From positions 1 through 64,000 of the forward strand of contig CBFDCR010000018.1 of the NCBI GenBank assembly GCA_965603365.1: 64,000 nucleotides of DNA, read 5' to 3'. This DNA is from JAHELQ01 sp965603365. Lineage in GTDB: Bacteria > Acidobacteriota > Aminicenantia > UBA2199. Made by a program: the position numbers and the translations under genes. Numbering within the stretch: position 1 is the first letter of the stretch; every line of letters begins with the position of its first letter. The notes below the pieces were generated by a model. The model saw nothing but the letters and a program-made list of their open reading frames with translations, made no database searches and was not told where the DNA came from. Positions 8,500-15,023 of this stretch are shown here, piece by piece.

Positions 8500-9411
8500 T
8501 TAGACTGCTCCTTTCCTTTCTCCCCGGCGTCGCTCGTAATAGATGAAGATATCCTCTAAGGTGGGAGTCTCCTCCACCATTTCCTTAATGGGGATATGGG
8601 CCGGAAAGGGGATGTTCGCGGTCTGGCTGAACTTGATAAATTTGCCCCGTATGTGGACGTCGTCTTTTAAGGCCTCGATCTCTTGCAGTTGGTTCATGAC
8701 AGCGAAGATATTGTCCCGGGGGAGAATGCGGAAGAGCCGGGCGGGGAAACTGCTCTTGAGATGGGCGATGGAATCCTGGGTCAGGATTTTGCCCGCCTTG
8801 ATGAATACAATGTGATCCCCCCTTTCCGCTTCATCCAGGTAGGGGGTGGAGATGAGGATGGTTTTGCCCGACTGTTTCAGCTCTTCGATAATCTCGAAAA
8901 ACTCGATCCGGGAAAGGGGATCTACGCCGGTGGTGGGCTCGTCCAGGATAATAATGTCGGGGGAGGAGAGGAGAATGGTCGAAAGGGACAGTTTTTGTTT
9001 CATGCCCCCCGACAATGCCCCGGCCCTCCTCTTCTTAAAGGGCATCATGCCGGTTTTGGAGAGCAGGCGCGCCTTCAACTCTTCCCGCCTCTTAGCTGGC
9101 ACCCGGTAGATATCGGCAAAGAAATTCATGTTCTCGTCCACCGACAGGTCCGGGTAGAGGGAAAACCGCTCCGGCATATAGCCGGTGATGTTGTTGATCC
9201 GGGAGTAATCGCTGCCAATGGGTTCATCGTCGAGAAATATCTCGCCGCTGTCCGGTTTGGTCAGCCCGACCAGTATTTTGAACAGCGTCGATTTACCGGC
9301 GCCGTCGGCCCCGGTCAGGATGGTGACTGCCTGGGGTTTAATATCCAGGGAGACCCCATCCACGGCCCGGATAGAGCCGAAAGATCTGGAGATGTTTTTC
9401 AATTGCAGCAT
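8500..9411 (-). CDS. ABC transporter ATP-binding protein (first half of a YbhF-like ATPase)
   Basis: This 303-residue ATPase has Walker A GADGAGKST, Q-loop YMPERFSLYP, a canonical signature LSGGMKQKLSLS, Walker B IIILDEPTTGVDP and a C-terminal ~80-residue extension beyond the nucleotide-binding fold. The H-loop position reads ISTPYLDEAE, with proline-tyrosine where histidine-aspartate is usual, so the switch histidine is missing. It lies between the membrane-fusion lipoprotein gene and the partner ATPase. The order matches ybhG-ybhF-ybhS-ybhR with ybhF split into two genes. The missing H-loop histidine suggests an asymmetric heterodimer. Confidence 0.92.
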   Translation of the reverse strand: MLQLKNISRSFGSIRAVDGVSLDIKPQAVTILTGADGAGKSTLFKILVGLTKPDSGEIFLDDEPIGSDYSRINNITGYMPERFSLYPDLSVDENMNFFADIYRVPAKRREELKARLLSKTGMMPFKKRRAGALSGGMKQKLSLSTILLSSPDIIILDEPTTGVDPLSRIEFFEIIEELKQSGKTILISTPYLDEAERGDHIVFIKAGKILTQDSIAHLKSSFPARLFRILPRDNIFAVMNQLQEIEALKDDVHIRGKFIKFSQTANIPFPAHIPIKEMVEETPTLEDIFIYYERRRGERKGAV

Positions 9412-9423
9412 GGCTCCTGGCTT

Positions 9424-10317
9424 CTATTTTTTAAAGACCACGGTTACCGGCATGCCCACCTTAAAGCGGTGGCTGTCCTGGGGCGCTATCTTTACCTTCA
9501 CCTGGTAGAGCAGTCCCTTGCGCTCTTTCTCCGAGATGATGTATTTGGGGGAGAACTCCGCCTTACGGCCAAAGTAGGCGATGTGCCCGGCGAAAGTCTG
9601 ACCCTCCAGCCCGTCGATGAGAATCGAGACTTCCTGGTTCAACTTTAAGGCGCCGATCTCCGCCTCCTCTAAAAAGACCTCCACGTAGAGGCTGGCGGTC
9701 TTCAAGATGTCGGCGATGTTTGCCCCCGGCAGCACCGTCTCGCCGGCGGAGACAAAGGTCTCCAGCACAATGCCTGAAACCGGTGCCGCGATCCGGTGGT
9801 CTTCCAGTACCAGTTCCAGGTAGGCCCTCTTGTTTTTTATCTTAGCCTTTTGCACCTCTAAGGCGGAGAGTTGATTTTTGATATCGAAGAGGGAGGTCCG
9901 GGCCTCTAAGAGCCGCAGTTCGGCCTGCTCAAGCCTGTCGCCCGAAACCGCAGCTTTCTGCTTCAGCCGCTTAAACCGTTCCACCTGCCGGGAGAGGTAA
10001 CCGATATTGGCCGCCACCAACTGCACCTTTTTTTGCAGCCGCTCTACTTTTAACCGGATGTCCCTTTCATTGATGTCCAGCTCTTCCAGGCTGTTGCCGA
10101 TCTTCCGGCTGTCGATTTCCGCCAGGATATCTCCCTCTTGAACGGTCATGCCGCTGTCGATATTCCAGGTGGAGATGCTGCCCGTCGTCAGGCTCTTGAT
10201 GGTGATGATTTCGCCGTCTACGATCCCCGGCGCCTTTATGGCGTTGTCGTTACCCCCGGCACAGGCGGCATACCAGAGGAGGCCGGCTAAAAGTATGAGT
10301 CGAAACATTCTGTTCAT
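9424..10317 (-). CDS. HlyD-family periplasmic adaptor, predicted lipoprotein (YbhG-like)
   Basis: This 297-residue membrane fusion protein links the inner-membrane exporter to the TolC-like channel. A lipobox (YAAC, Cys19) ends the N-terminal signal peptide, so it is probably a lipoprotein. A split biotinyl-lipoyl domain flanks a long alpha-helical coiled-coil hairpin (about 65-160), followed by a beta-barrel domain with VSILIDGLEGQTFAGHIAYFG. Its start overlaps the stop of the TolC-like gene by ATGA. YbhG of E. coli has the same size and layout. Confidence 0.88.
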   Translation of the reverse strand: MNRMFRLILLAGLLWYAACAGGNDNAIKAPGIVDGEIITIKSLTTGSISTWNIDSGMTVQEGDILAEIDSRKIGNSLEELDINERDIRLKVERLQKKVQLVAANIGYLSRQVERFKRLKQKAAVSGDRLEQAELRLLEARTSLFDIKNQLSALEVQKAKIKNKRAYLELVLEDHRIAAPVSGIVLETFVSAGETVLPGANIADILKTASLYVEVFLEEAEIGALKLNQEVSILIDGLEGQTFAGHIAYFGRKAEFSPKYIISEKERKGLLYQVKVKIAPQDSHRFKVGMPVTVVFKK

Positions 10318-11642
10318 TTTTCTTTCTCCTGATGGCTCACGTCCTCAGTTAGGTAACCGATCACCGTATGGATGGATACCTTCAACAACTCCAGTTGGAA
10401 CCGCATCTCCTGCTTTTGGGAGCGGTACCCTTCGGCAGTGGTCACCGCGGTGAGGTAGTCGATATTGGCGATCTGGTTTTCCCGGTACAACTGCTCTTTA
10501 AGCTGGGCATCCTCCCGGGCATAGCCGATGATCTTCTCTAAATATGATTGCTTTTGGTGCAGGGAGTTCCGGGCCGCAAACAACTGTTCCAACCGCTGGC
10601 CGGTCTCCAGGATGAAGTCCTGTTTTTCGTTTTCGATTTGTTGGGCATAAATCTTCACCACCGCCCGCTCCTGTTTTTTCCGGTTCCAGTTGAAGATGGG
10701 CAGGTTAAAGGAGAGCCCCCCCTGGAAATAGAGGGACCACTCGTTCTTGAAGAAATCGATGCCCGGTCTGCCGTAATGCACCTCGGCAAAGCCGTTGACC
10801 TGGGGCAGATACTTTCCGCCCACCATCTTATCCTGTATTTCCGTTAATTTTAGCCTCTGGTTGAGGGCCTCTAACTGGGGGTGATGCTGTTTGAAGTAGG
10901 CGAGGGCCGTCTCCAGATCCTGTTCTTTTTCACGGTAGGTCTCCTCCACCTCTTCGGGCCAGAGGCCGCATAGGCGAAAAAAATGGATGCGCTCCTCCTG
11001 GATCGACCGCTCCAGGTCGGCCAACTGCATGCGGATCTCTTCGATATTCTGCTGGGTCTCCAGCAGGTCCGACTTTCGCACCAGCTCTTCCCGGTAGTAA
11101 TCCCGGATTTTTTTGAGGTGCAGTTCCAGGTTTTTCAGTAATTTATGGAGGGAGTGCTTTTTTTGCAGGAGCAGCAGGTGGCTGAAATATGAGGTCTTGA
11201 TACTGCCGGAGGCCTCGATTTGTTTGAGCCGCAGCAGACTCTCTGCCGCCGCCGCCTGTACCGTCTCCTTACGAACCGCCGACGACAAAATTCCCCCGCT
11301 GTACAGCGGCTGGGTGATACCCAGCTTGAGGTCGAAGTTGTGCAGCGCCCCCACCTCCCGGGAGATGCCGGGAATAGTGACCCCGGGGGCCGCGCTGATA
11401 TCCGGTAACTGGAGTTCCATGGTCACCGATCTGTAGAGGTAGGAACCGTTGAATAGGGCGGAGAAGAGTTTTTGCTTACGGGCCAGCTCCCGGCGGGATT
11501 GGCTGGCCGATACCCCGAGCCGTTGATTTTGCACGGCAGCGCTTCTGGCCAGCCCCTTCTTGACCGCCTCCGGCAGGGTAATCTTACCGTGCAAAGAAGA
11601 GGCAAAGCCTATCAATAAACAAATGATCCATATCTTTTTCAT
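10314..11642 (-). CDS. TolC-like outer membrane efflux protein
   Basis: This 442-residue protein has a signal peptide (about 1-19, LLIGFASSLHG) and two repeats of the outer membrane efflux protein family, rich in long amphipathic helices with few cysteines. The family forms trimeric channels through the outer membrane and periplasm. Its gene overlaps the HAD gene upstream and the adaptor gene downstream by ATGA each, so one operon encodes a full tripartite exporter. Confidence 0.88.
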   Translation of the reverse strand: MKKIWIICLLIGFASSLHGKITLPEAVKKGLARSAAVQNQRLGVSASQSRRELARKQKLFSALFNGSYLYRSVTMELQLPDISAAPGVTIPGISREVGALHNFDLKLGITQPLYSGGILSSAVRKETVQAAAAESLLRLKQIEASGSIKTSYFSHLLLLQKKHSLHKLLKNLELHLKKIRDYYREELVRKSDLLETQQNIEEIRMQLADLERSIQEERIHFFRLCGLWPEEVEETYREKEQDLETALAYFKQHHPQLEALNQRLKLTEIQDKMVGGKYLPQVNGFAEVHYGRPGIDFFKNEWSLYFQGGLSFNLPIFNWNRKKQERAVVKIYAQQIENEKQDFILETGQRLEQLFAARNSLHQKQSYLEKIIGYAREDAQLKEQLYRENQIANIDYLTAVTTAEGYRSQKQEMRFQLELLKVSIHTVIGYLTEDVSHQEKEK

Positions 11643-12346
11643 TTTAACAGTCCTCTCTTCAAAACATTGACCACGCTGTCGATTTTGTCCAACAACTGCC
11701 CGGGGTGTTCGATCAGGTACTCGGCGCCGTGGGCCAGGAGTTCATCGGCCTCCCGGAAGCCCCAGAGCACCCCCACCGCCACCATACCGGCCGCGGTCGC
11801 GGTCTGCATATCGATTTTGGTGTCGCCCACGAACAAGACATGTTGGGGCGCCACGTTCAGGCGCTCGGCGGTTGCCAGTGCCGAATAGGGGTCCGGTTTC
11901 AGGGGCACATCGGCCCGCTGTCCCCAAACCGCGGCAAACTGCCAGCGGGACAGCAGGGTCTCTACCATTTTTAAGGTAAAGGGTTCGGACTTGTTGGAGA
12001 TGATGGCCATGGGGATATGCCGCTGCGTCAATTCATCCAGCAGTTCCGGGATGCCGTCGTAGGGCCTGGTGGAGACCGGCCAGGTCTGCCGGTAGATCTC
12101 CCGGTAATCCCGCACCAGTTTTTCCAGCGAATGAAGGGGTAGGGCCGTTTCCGGCAAAGCCCGGATCACCAGTTGCTCGAGCCCCTCCCCCACGAAATAA
12201 CGATAGGCCTCTTGCGGATGCTGTGGATACCCCAACCGCTCCAACAACACATTCATGGCCCGGGCAATCCCAACCAACGAATCCAGCAGCGTCCCATCCA
12301 GATCAAAAATCACGGCTCTCTGCTTCAAACTCATTTCTACATCCAT
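11639..12346 (-). CDS. HAD-family hydrolase, phosphoglycolate phosphatase-like
   Basis: The 235-residue protein is a C1-cap HAD hydrolase with motif I FDLDGTLLDS, motif II IISNKSEP, the conserved lysine in LKPDP and motif IV FVGDTKIDMQTA. This matches the Gph (phosphoglycolate phosphatase) group, but closely related pyrophosphatases and nucleotidases share the motifs, so the substrate is uncertain. I chose the ATG at 12346, with AGGAA upstream; an upstream TTG at 12379 is in frame but less likely. It is the first gene of the exporter operon, overlapping the TolC-like gene by ATGA. Its link to export is not obvious. Confidence 0.82.
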   Translation of the reverse strand: MDVEMSLKQRAVIFDLDGTLLDSLVGIARAMNVLLERLGYPQHPQEAYRYFVGEGLEQLVIRALPETALPLHSLEKLVRDYREIYRQTWPVSTRPYDGIPELLDELTQRHIPMAIISNKSEPFTLKMVETLLSRWQFAAVWGQRADVPLKPDPYSALATAERLNVAPQHVLFVGDTKIDMQTATAAGMVAVGVLWGFREADELLAHGAEYLIEHPGQLLDKIDSVVNVLKRGLLK

Positions 12347-12356
12347 TTCGATTCCT

Positions 12357-12362
12357 ATTATA
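12357..12362 (-). promoter_or_regulatory. Consensus -10 box ahead of the HAD/exporter operon
   Basis: TATAAT on the minus strand lies 10 nt before the ATG at 12346. No good -35 box is seen at 16-18 nt. The predicted start point would give a leader of about four bases. Confidence 0.35.
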
Positions 12363-12399
12363 CCTGAATCCGCCGTCAAATAAAATGAGCGTTATCCCG

Positions 12400-12639
12400 T
12401 CAAGACGAAATTAATTCTGGAGTTACCCCAAAAAATAATATCCCTATACCCATCAGGTCGGGCAGCTTTACTTTACTGCCGTTTAAGTCCGTGACCGGTA
12501 TCTGCTCAAAGTCGTCGAAATTAAAGGGGGGTTGGGGATTGCGGTTGATGACAAACTTTAATAGTATCACTGCCATGATCCCGGCAGCCAGAAGGCCGAC
12601 AGCCAGGTTTAGCAGCCGTTCATTTTTTGTCTTTTTCAT
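12400..12639 (-). pseudogene. Truncated TlpA/AhpC-type thioredoxin-like protein
   Basis: The 79-residue reading frame has a positively charged N-terminus, one transmembrane helix (about 9-27, LLNLAVGLLAAGIMAVILL) and then the opening of a thioredoxin-like domain (PVTDLNGSKVKLPDLMG, ILFFGVTPEL). It stops before any CxxC motif could appear; full TlpA-like proteins run 130 residues or more past this point. I therefore read it as a 3'-truncated gene, though a functional membrane microprotein cannot be excluded. Its ATG lies 20 bases inside the end of the propeller gene. In Bacteroidetes a propeller, a TlpA-like protein and a small secreted peptide occur together, which fits this neighbourhood. 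Confidence 0.55.
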
Positions 12640-13684
12640 CTTTAAACCGGTAGATGTTGATGACCGCCTCGTCCGCCTCTTCATCATAGCAGGGATTGCC
12701 GTTTTTAAAAAAGTAATATTTGCCGTCCCGGGAAGCCAGCAGGAAATCGTCGGTGAAGATCGTTTGTTCCAGTTTGAAATTATCGGCGTTGTAAAAAAGC
12801 AGGGCGAATCTCTTCAGCTTTTCAGAGCATGTCCTGATCTGTATCACCAGCCAGTGGCCCTCGATCAAGACATTGGCAATCCGGGAATAACTGGTTTTCC
12901 AGAAATCCAATTCTTTATAGAGATCCGCGTAGCTAATCGGTTGGAATTTATCCGGGTAGGCGTAGTAATCTTTGGGCATGGGCTTGTAATAGTCGGGGGT
13001 CTCCAATTGTACCTCCCTTTCTACCTTCAACTCTGTGGGAGAGATGATCCTTACGTGCAGCCTGTTCTCAATCAGGAGATAAACCTTGTTTTTATACAAA
13101 GCCAGATAGTAATCCATGTGGTGGTATTTATATGGTTTGGGAAAGACCTCCTCCACCATGTTTTTAATAAATTTCCCTTCGGCAGAATATACCTTGAGGT
13201 AATATACCTTGAACTCCTTACTCCCGGGACGATAATAGTTGCCCATCCCGGCGAAATACCATTTGCCATCATGAAACAAACTGTCATGGGTTAGAAAGGC
13301 CCTCTGGCCTATCTGTTTCCAGATGGTTTTTTTCCAGGTATATTTGCCGTTTTTCTTTTCAAAAACCTTGAGTTTACCGGCGGCGCCTTCCACCACCAGA
13401 TCGTTGTTATCGAGAATAAATATGGTATTATATCCGTCCAGGTCTCCCGGCCCCTGGCCGATGGGCCCCAGTTCACTCATGCCCTTTTCATTGATGACCA
13501 TACAGTTAGGTATGGAAAAAGCGGCAATCAAATCGCCGTCTTTGTCCACCGCGGCATCGAAAAAATACCTGCCAAAGATCTGGTCACCACTGTATCTATC
13601 CACCAGTTCAAACTTTTTCTCCCCATATACTAAACTGGCTAATAGAATAGTTATCAGTATCGAAAATATAAATTGTCTCTTCAT
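12620..13684 (-). CDS. 6-bladed beta-propeller secreted protein
   Basis: The 354-residue protein starts at ATG 13684 (AAGGAG upstream) with a signal peptide (MKRQFIFSILITILLASLVYG). The body shows repeated beta-propeller strands such as FDAAVDKDGDLIAAF, the diagnostic GxGPGDL segment near 80 and NTIFILDNNDLVV, as in the 6-bladed propeller family (PF17170/BF3164-like) common in Bacteroidetes. No enzymatic motif is visible. It is exported, and probably periplasmic or surface-exposed. It is 61 bases downstream of a Cys-rich peptide gene and overlaps a truncated TlpA-like gene, so the genes are probably one transcription unit. Confidence 0.72.
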   Translation of the reverse strand: MKRQFIFSILITILLASLVYGEKKFELVDRYSGDQIFGRYFFDAAVDKDGDLIAAFSIPNCMVINEKGMSELGPIGQGPGDLDGYNTIFILDNNDLVVEGAAGKLKVFEKKNGKYTWKKTIWKQIGQRAFLTHDSLFHDGKWYFAGMGNYYRPGSKEFKVYYLKVYSAEGKFIKNMVEEVFPKPYKYHHMDYYLALYKNKVYLLIENRLHVRIISPTELKVEREVQLETPDYYKPMPKDYYAYPDKFQPISYADLYKELDFWKTSYSRIANVLIEGHWLVIQIRTCSEKLKRFALLFYNADNFKLEQTIFTDDFLLASRDGKYYFFKNGNPCYDEEADEAVINIYRFKDEKDKK

Positions 13685-13745
13685 ATTTTTCTCCTTAAAA
13701 TGTTTTTTAAAATAAACACAACAAGGCTCTCCGGGGACTAATTGA

Positions 13746-13928
13746 TTATTTTCTGCTACCGCACCAGCACTCTGCTGGCGAATAATCACAGACACAGGCA
13801 GGAAGTTGACCTGGACCGAGTGTCTGGTATCCAGGGGACCAGCCGATACTGGCTTTAACCGGCAAGTATATTAAAACCATCAGAACGGCCAGTAAAGCGA
13901 TGATCAGAATGATCTTCTTCTTTTTCAT
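13746..13928 (-). CDS. Small secreted Cys-rich peptide (NVEALA-like context)
   Basis: The 60-residue product has four lysines, a strong hydrophobic segment (6-22) and a short C-terminal part with four cysteines in a paired CxC pattern (Cys45, Cys47, Cys54, Cys56) before GSRK. A perfect AGGAGG lies 6-7 bases before the ATG, evidence that it is really translated. Its start overlaps the stop of a small ORF by ATGA. Bacteroidetes NVEALA-family peptides have the same size, N-terminal membrane segment and variable Cys-containing tail, and sit beside 6-bladed propeller genes; the NVEALA motif itself is absent here. Function is unknown; a signal or bacteriocin-like peptide is possible. Confidence 0.65.
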   Translation of the reverse strand: MKKKKIILIIALLAVLMVLIYLPVKASIGWSPGYQTLGPGQLPACVCDYSPAECWCGSRK

Positions 13929-14050
13929 GACACCTCCTTTTGCGCTTTCTTTAAATCGTTTAGGGTTTCCTTATATAGATATTTGTAAAGAGCCTTGTTG
14001 TGTTCTCTCCATTGTTGGATATAAATATAGTTTCCATTTAGCCGCAGCAT
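13925..14050 (-). CDS. 41-residue basic small ORF translationally coupled to the peptide gene
   Basis: From ATG 14050 the frame encodes MLRLNGNYIYIQQWREHNKA and a further 21 residues ending in KKAQKEVS, and its stop overlaps the ATG of the Cys-rich peptide (ATGA). It is rich in Lys, Tyr and Leu and looks helical. A promoter on the same strand (TTGACA, 18 nt, TAAAAT) ends 5 nt before this ATG, which favours this start, read as a leaderless message, over the in-frame ATG at 14065 that lies inside the -10 region. I do not recognise the protein. It could be a leader peptide that couples translation to the downstream gene. Confidence 0.5.
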   Translation of the reverse strand: MLRLNGNYIYIQQWREHNKALYKYLYKETLNDLKKAQKEVS

Positions 14051-14065
14051 GGTAAATTTTACCAT
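14049..14065. promoter_or_regulatory. Perfect 17-bp palindrome (ATGGTAAA T TTTACCAT), candidate operator
   Basis: Two 8-bp arms are exact inverted copies around one central base. The site covers the -10 box (14056-14061) of the minus-strand promoter for the small-peptide locus, the usual place for a repressor operator. Confidence 0.5.
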
Positions 14066-14085
14066 TTCCAATTTTTTGCTGTCAA
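14056..14085 (-). promoter_or_regulatory. Sigma70-type promoter of the small-peptide locus
   Basis: On the minus strand: TTGACA (14085-14080), 18 nt, TAAAAT (14061-14056). It fires toward the 41-residue ORF, the Cys-rich peptide and the propeller gene. The -10 box ends 5 nt before the ATG at 14050. Confidence 0.55.
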
Positions 14086-14092
14086 GCTCATG

Positions 14093-14121
14093 TTGAAATA
14101 ATGTGGGTTTTTATATAAAAT
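14093..14121 (+). promoter_or_regulatory. Sigma70-type promoter for lpxH-like gene
   Basis: TTGAAA (14093-14098), 17 nt, TAAAAT (14116-14121). It is divergent from the peptide-locus promoter, only 8 bases away from its -35 box, so the two could share regulation. Confidence 0.5.
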
Positions 14122-14145
14122 AGTAATGGTACAGTTGGAGGCACC

Positions 14146-14184
14146 ATGCTAAGTAGTACGGAATACAGTCAAATTAAAGGATGA
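14146..14184 (+). CDS. 12-codon leader ORF coupled to lpxH-like gene
   Basis: ATG at 14146 is preceded by GGAGG (14137-14141) and encodes MLSSTEYSQIKG before a TGA that overlaps the next ATG as ATGA. The following gene has no well-spaced ribosome binding site of its own, so ribosomes probably reach it by re-initiation after this short ORF. No runs of regulatory codons typical of attenuators are seen. Confidence 0.45.
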   Translation: MLSSTEYSQIKG

Positions 14185-14906
14185 AGAGTATTTATTTTAT
14201 TTCTGATGTGCATCTGGCGTTTGAGGAGGGGGGGGAAGAGAGGGCGAAGCGGGAAAAATTGCTCGGTTTTTTTGATTTTATTATGGAGCGGGCTTCGGCC
14301 CTCTATATCCTGGGGGATCTGTTCGATTTCTGGTTTGAGTGGCATCACGTGGTGCCCGGATACTGGTTCCCCATATTACACCAACTGCGCCGGATGGTAG
14401 ACGCCGGCATCGCCGTCCACTTTACCCCCGGCAACCACGATTTTTACACCGGCGACTACCTGCAAAAGGAGATCGGCCTGGTGTGCCACCAGGAAGCCGC
14501 TGAATTCTCCATCGGCGGCAAGCGGTTTTTTGCCGCCCACGGCGACGGTCTGGCCAAAAAGGACCGGGGCTACCGGCTGCTCAAGAGAATCATCCGCCAC
14601 CGGTTTTCTATTTTTTGTTACCGGAACTTCATCCCCGCCGATATCGGCATGTTCATGGCCCGCCTGACCTCCCGCTCCAGCCGCAAGCTGGTAAAAATCG
14701 ACCGGGCCGCCTGGGGAGAAGAGTATTTCCAATTTGCCCGGCAAAAATTCCGTGAAGGCTTCGACTATGTGCTGCTGGGCCATATCCACCAGCCCATGCA
14801 CCGGCAAGAAGACGGCAAGGTCTATGTCAACTGCGGCGACTGGCTCAGCCATTTCAGCTATGCCCGCTTTGACGGCCGGCAATTAACGTTAAATCACTGG
14901 CAGTAA
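14181..14906 (+). CDS. lpxH: UDP-2,3-diacylglucosamine hydrolase-like metallophosphoesterase
   Basis: LpxH hydrolyses UDP-2,3-diacylglucosamine to lipid X in lipid A synthesis at the inner face of the membrane. The 241-residue protein matches LpxH in length (E. coli 240) and carries the metal-binding motifs in order: SDVHL (Asp9, His11), GDLFDFW (Asp46), GNHDF (Asn85, His86, Asp87), AHGDG (His120) and GHIHQP (His201, His203). Classical LpxH has GNRD where this has GNHD, so a sister group of the same COG (COG2908) is possible. A divergent promoter, a leader ORF and the histidine-kinase gene flank it. Together with kdsACD it argues for LPS. Confidence 0.78.
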   Translation: MKSIYFISDVHLAFEEGGEERAKREKLLGFFDFIMERASALYILGDLFDFWFEWHHVVPGYWFPILHQLRRMVDAGIAVHFTPGNHDFYTGDYLQKEIGLVCHQEAAEFSIGGKRFFAAHGDGLAKKDRGYRLLKRIIRHRFSIFCYRNFIPADIGMFMARLTSRSSRKLVKIDRAAWGEEYFQFARQKFREGFDYVLLGHIHQPMHRQEDGKVYVNCGDWLSHFSYARFDGRQLTLNHWQ

Positions 14907-14920
14907 TCTCATTTCAGGTA

Positions 14921-14949
14921 TTGACATCTTTTTCTTTAGTAGGTAATAT
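14921..14949 (+). promoter_or_regulatory. Near-consensus sigma70 promoter for the propeller histidine kinase
   Basis: TTGACA (14921-14926), 17 nt, TAATAT (14944-14949). The start codon at 15024 lies about 68 nt past the predicted start point, with AGGTGACAGGGAT as ribosome binding region. Confidence 0.6.
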
Positions 14950-15023
14950 AAATCGGGAATGTTCAAAGTACAGGAATATGTGGCGAAGGTGGGGGTGAAA
15001 TTTTAGTTTAAGGTGACAGGGAT

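Noticed and set aside
8683..9648. A 321-codon plus-strand frame over the ABC ATPase and adaptor genes
   Set aside because: It runs antisense across two well-supported minus-strand genes and shows no family motif.
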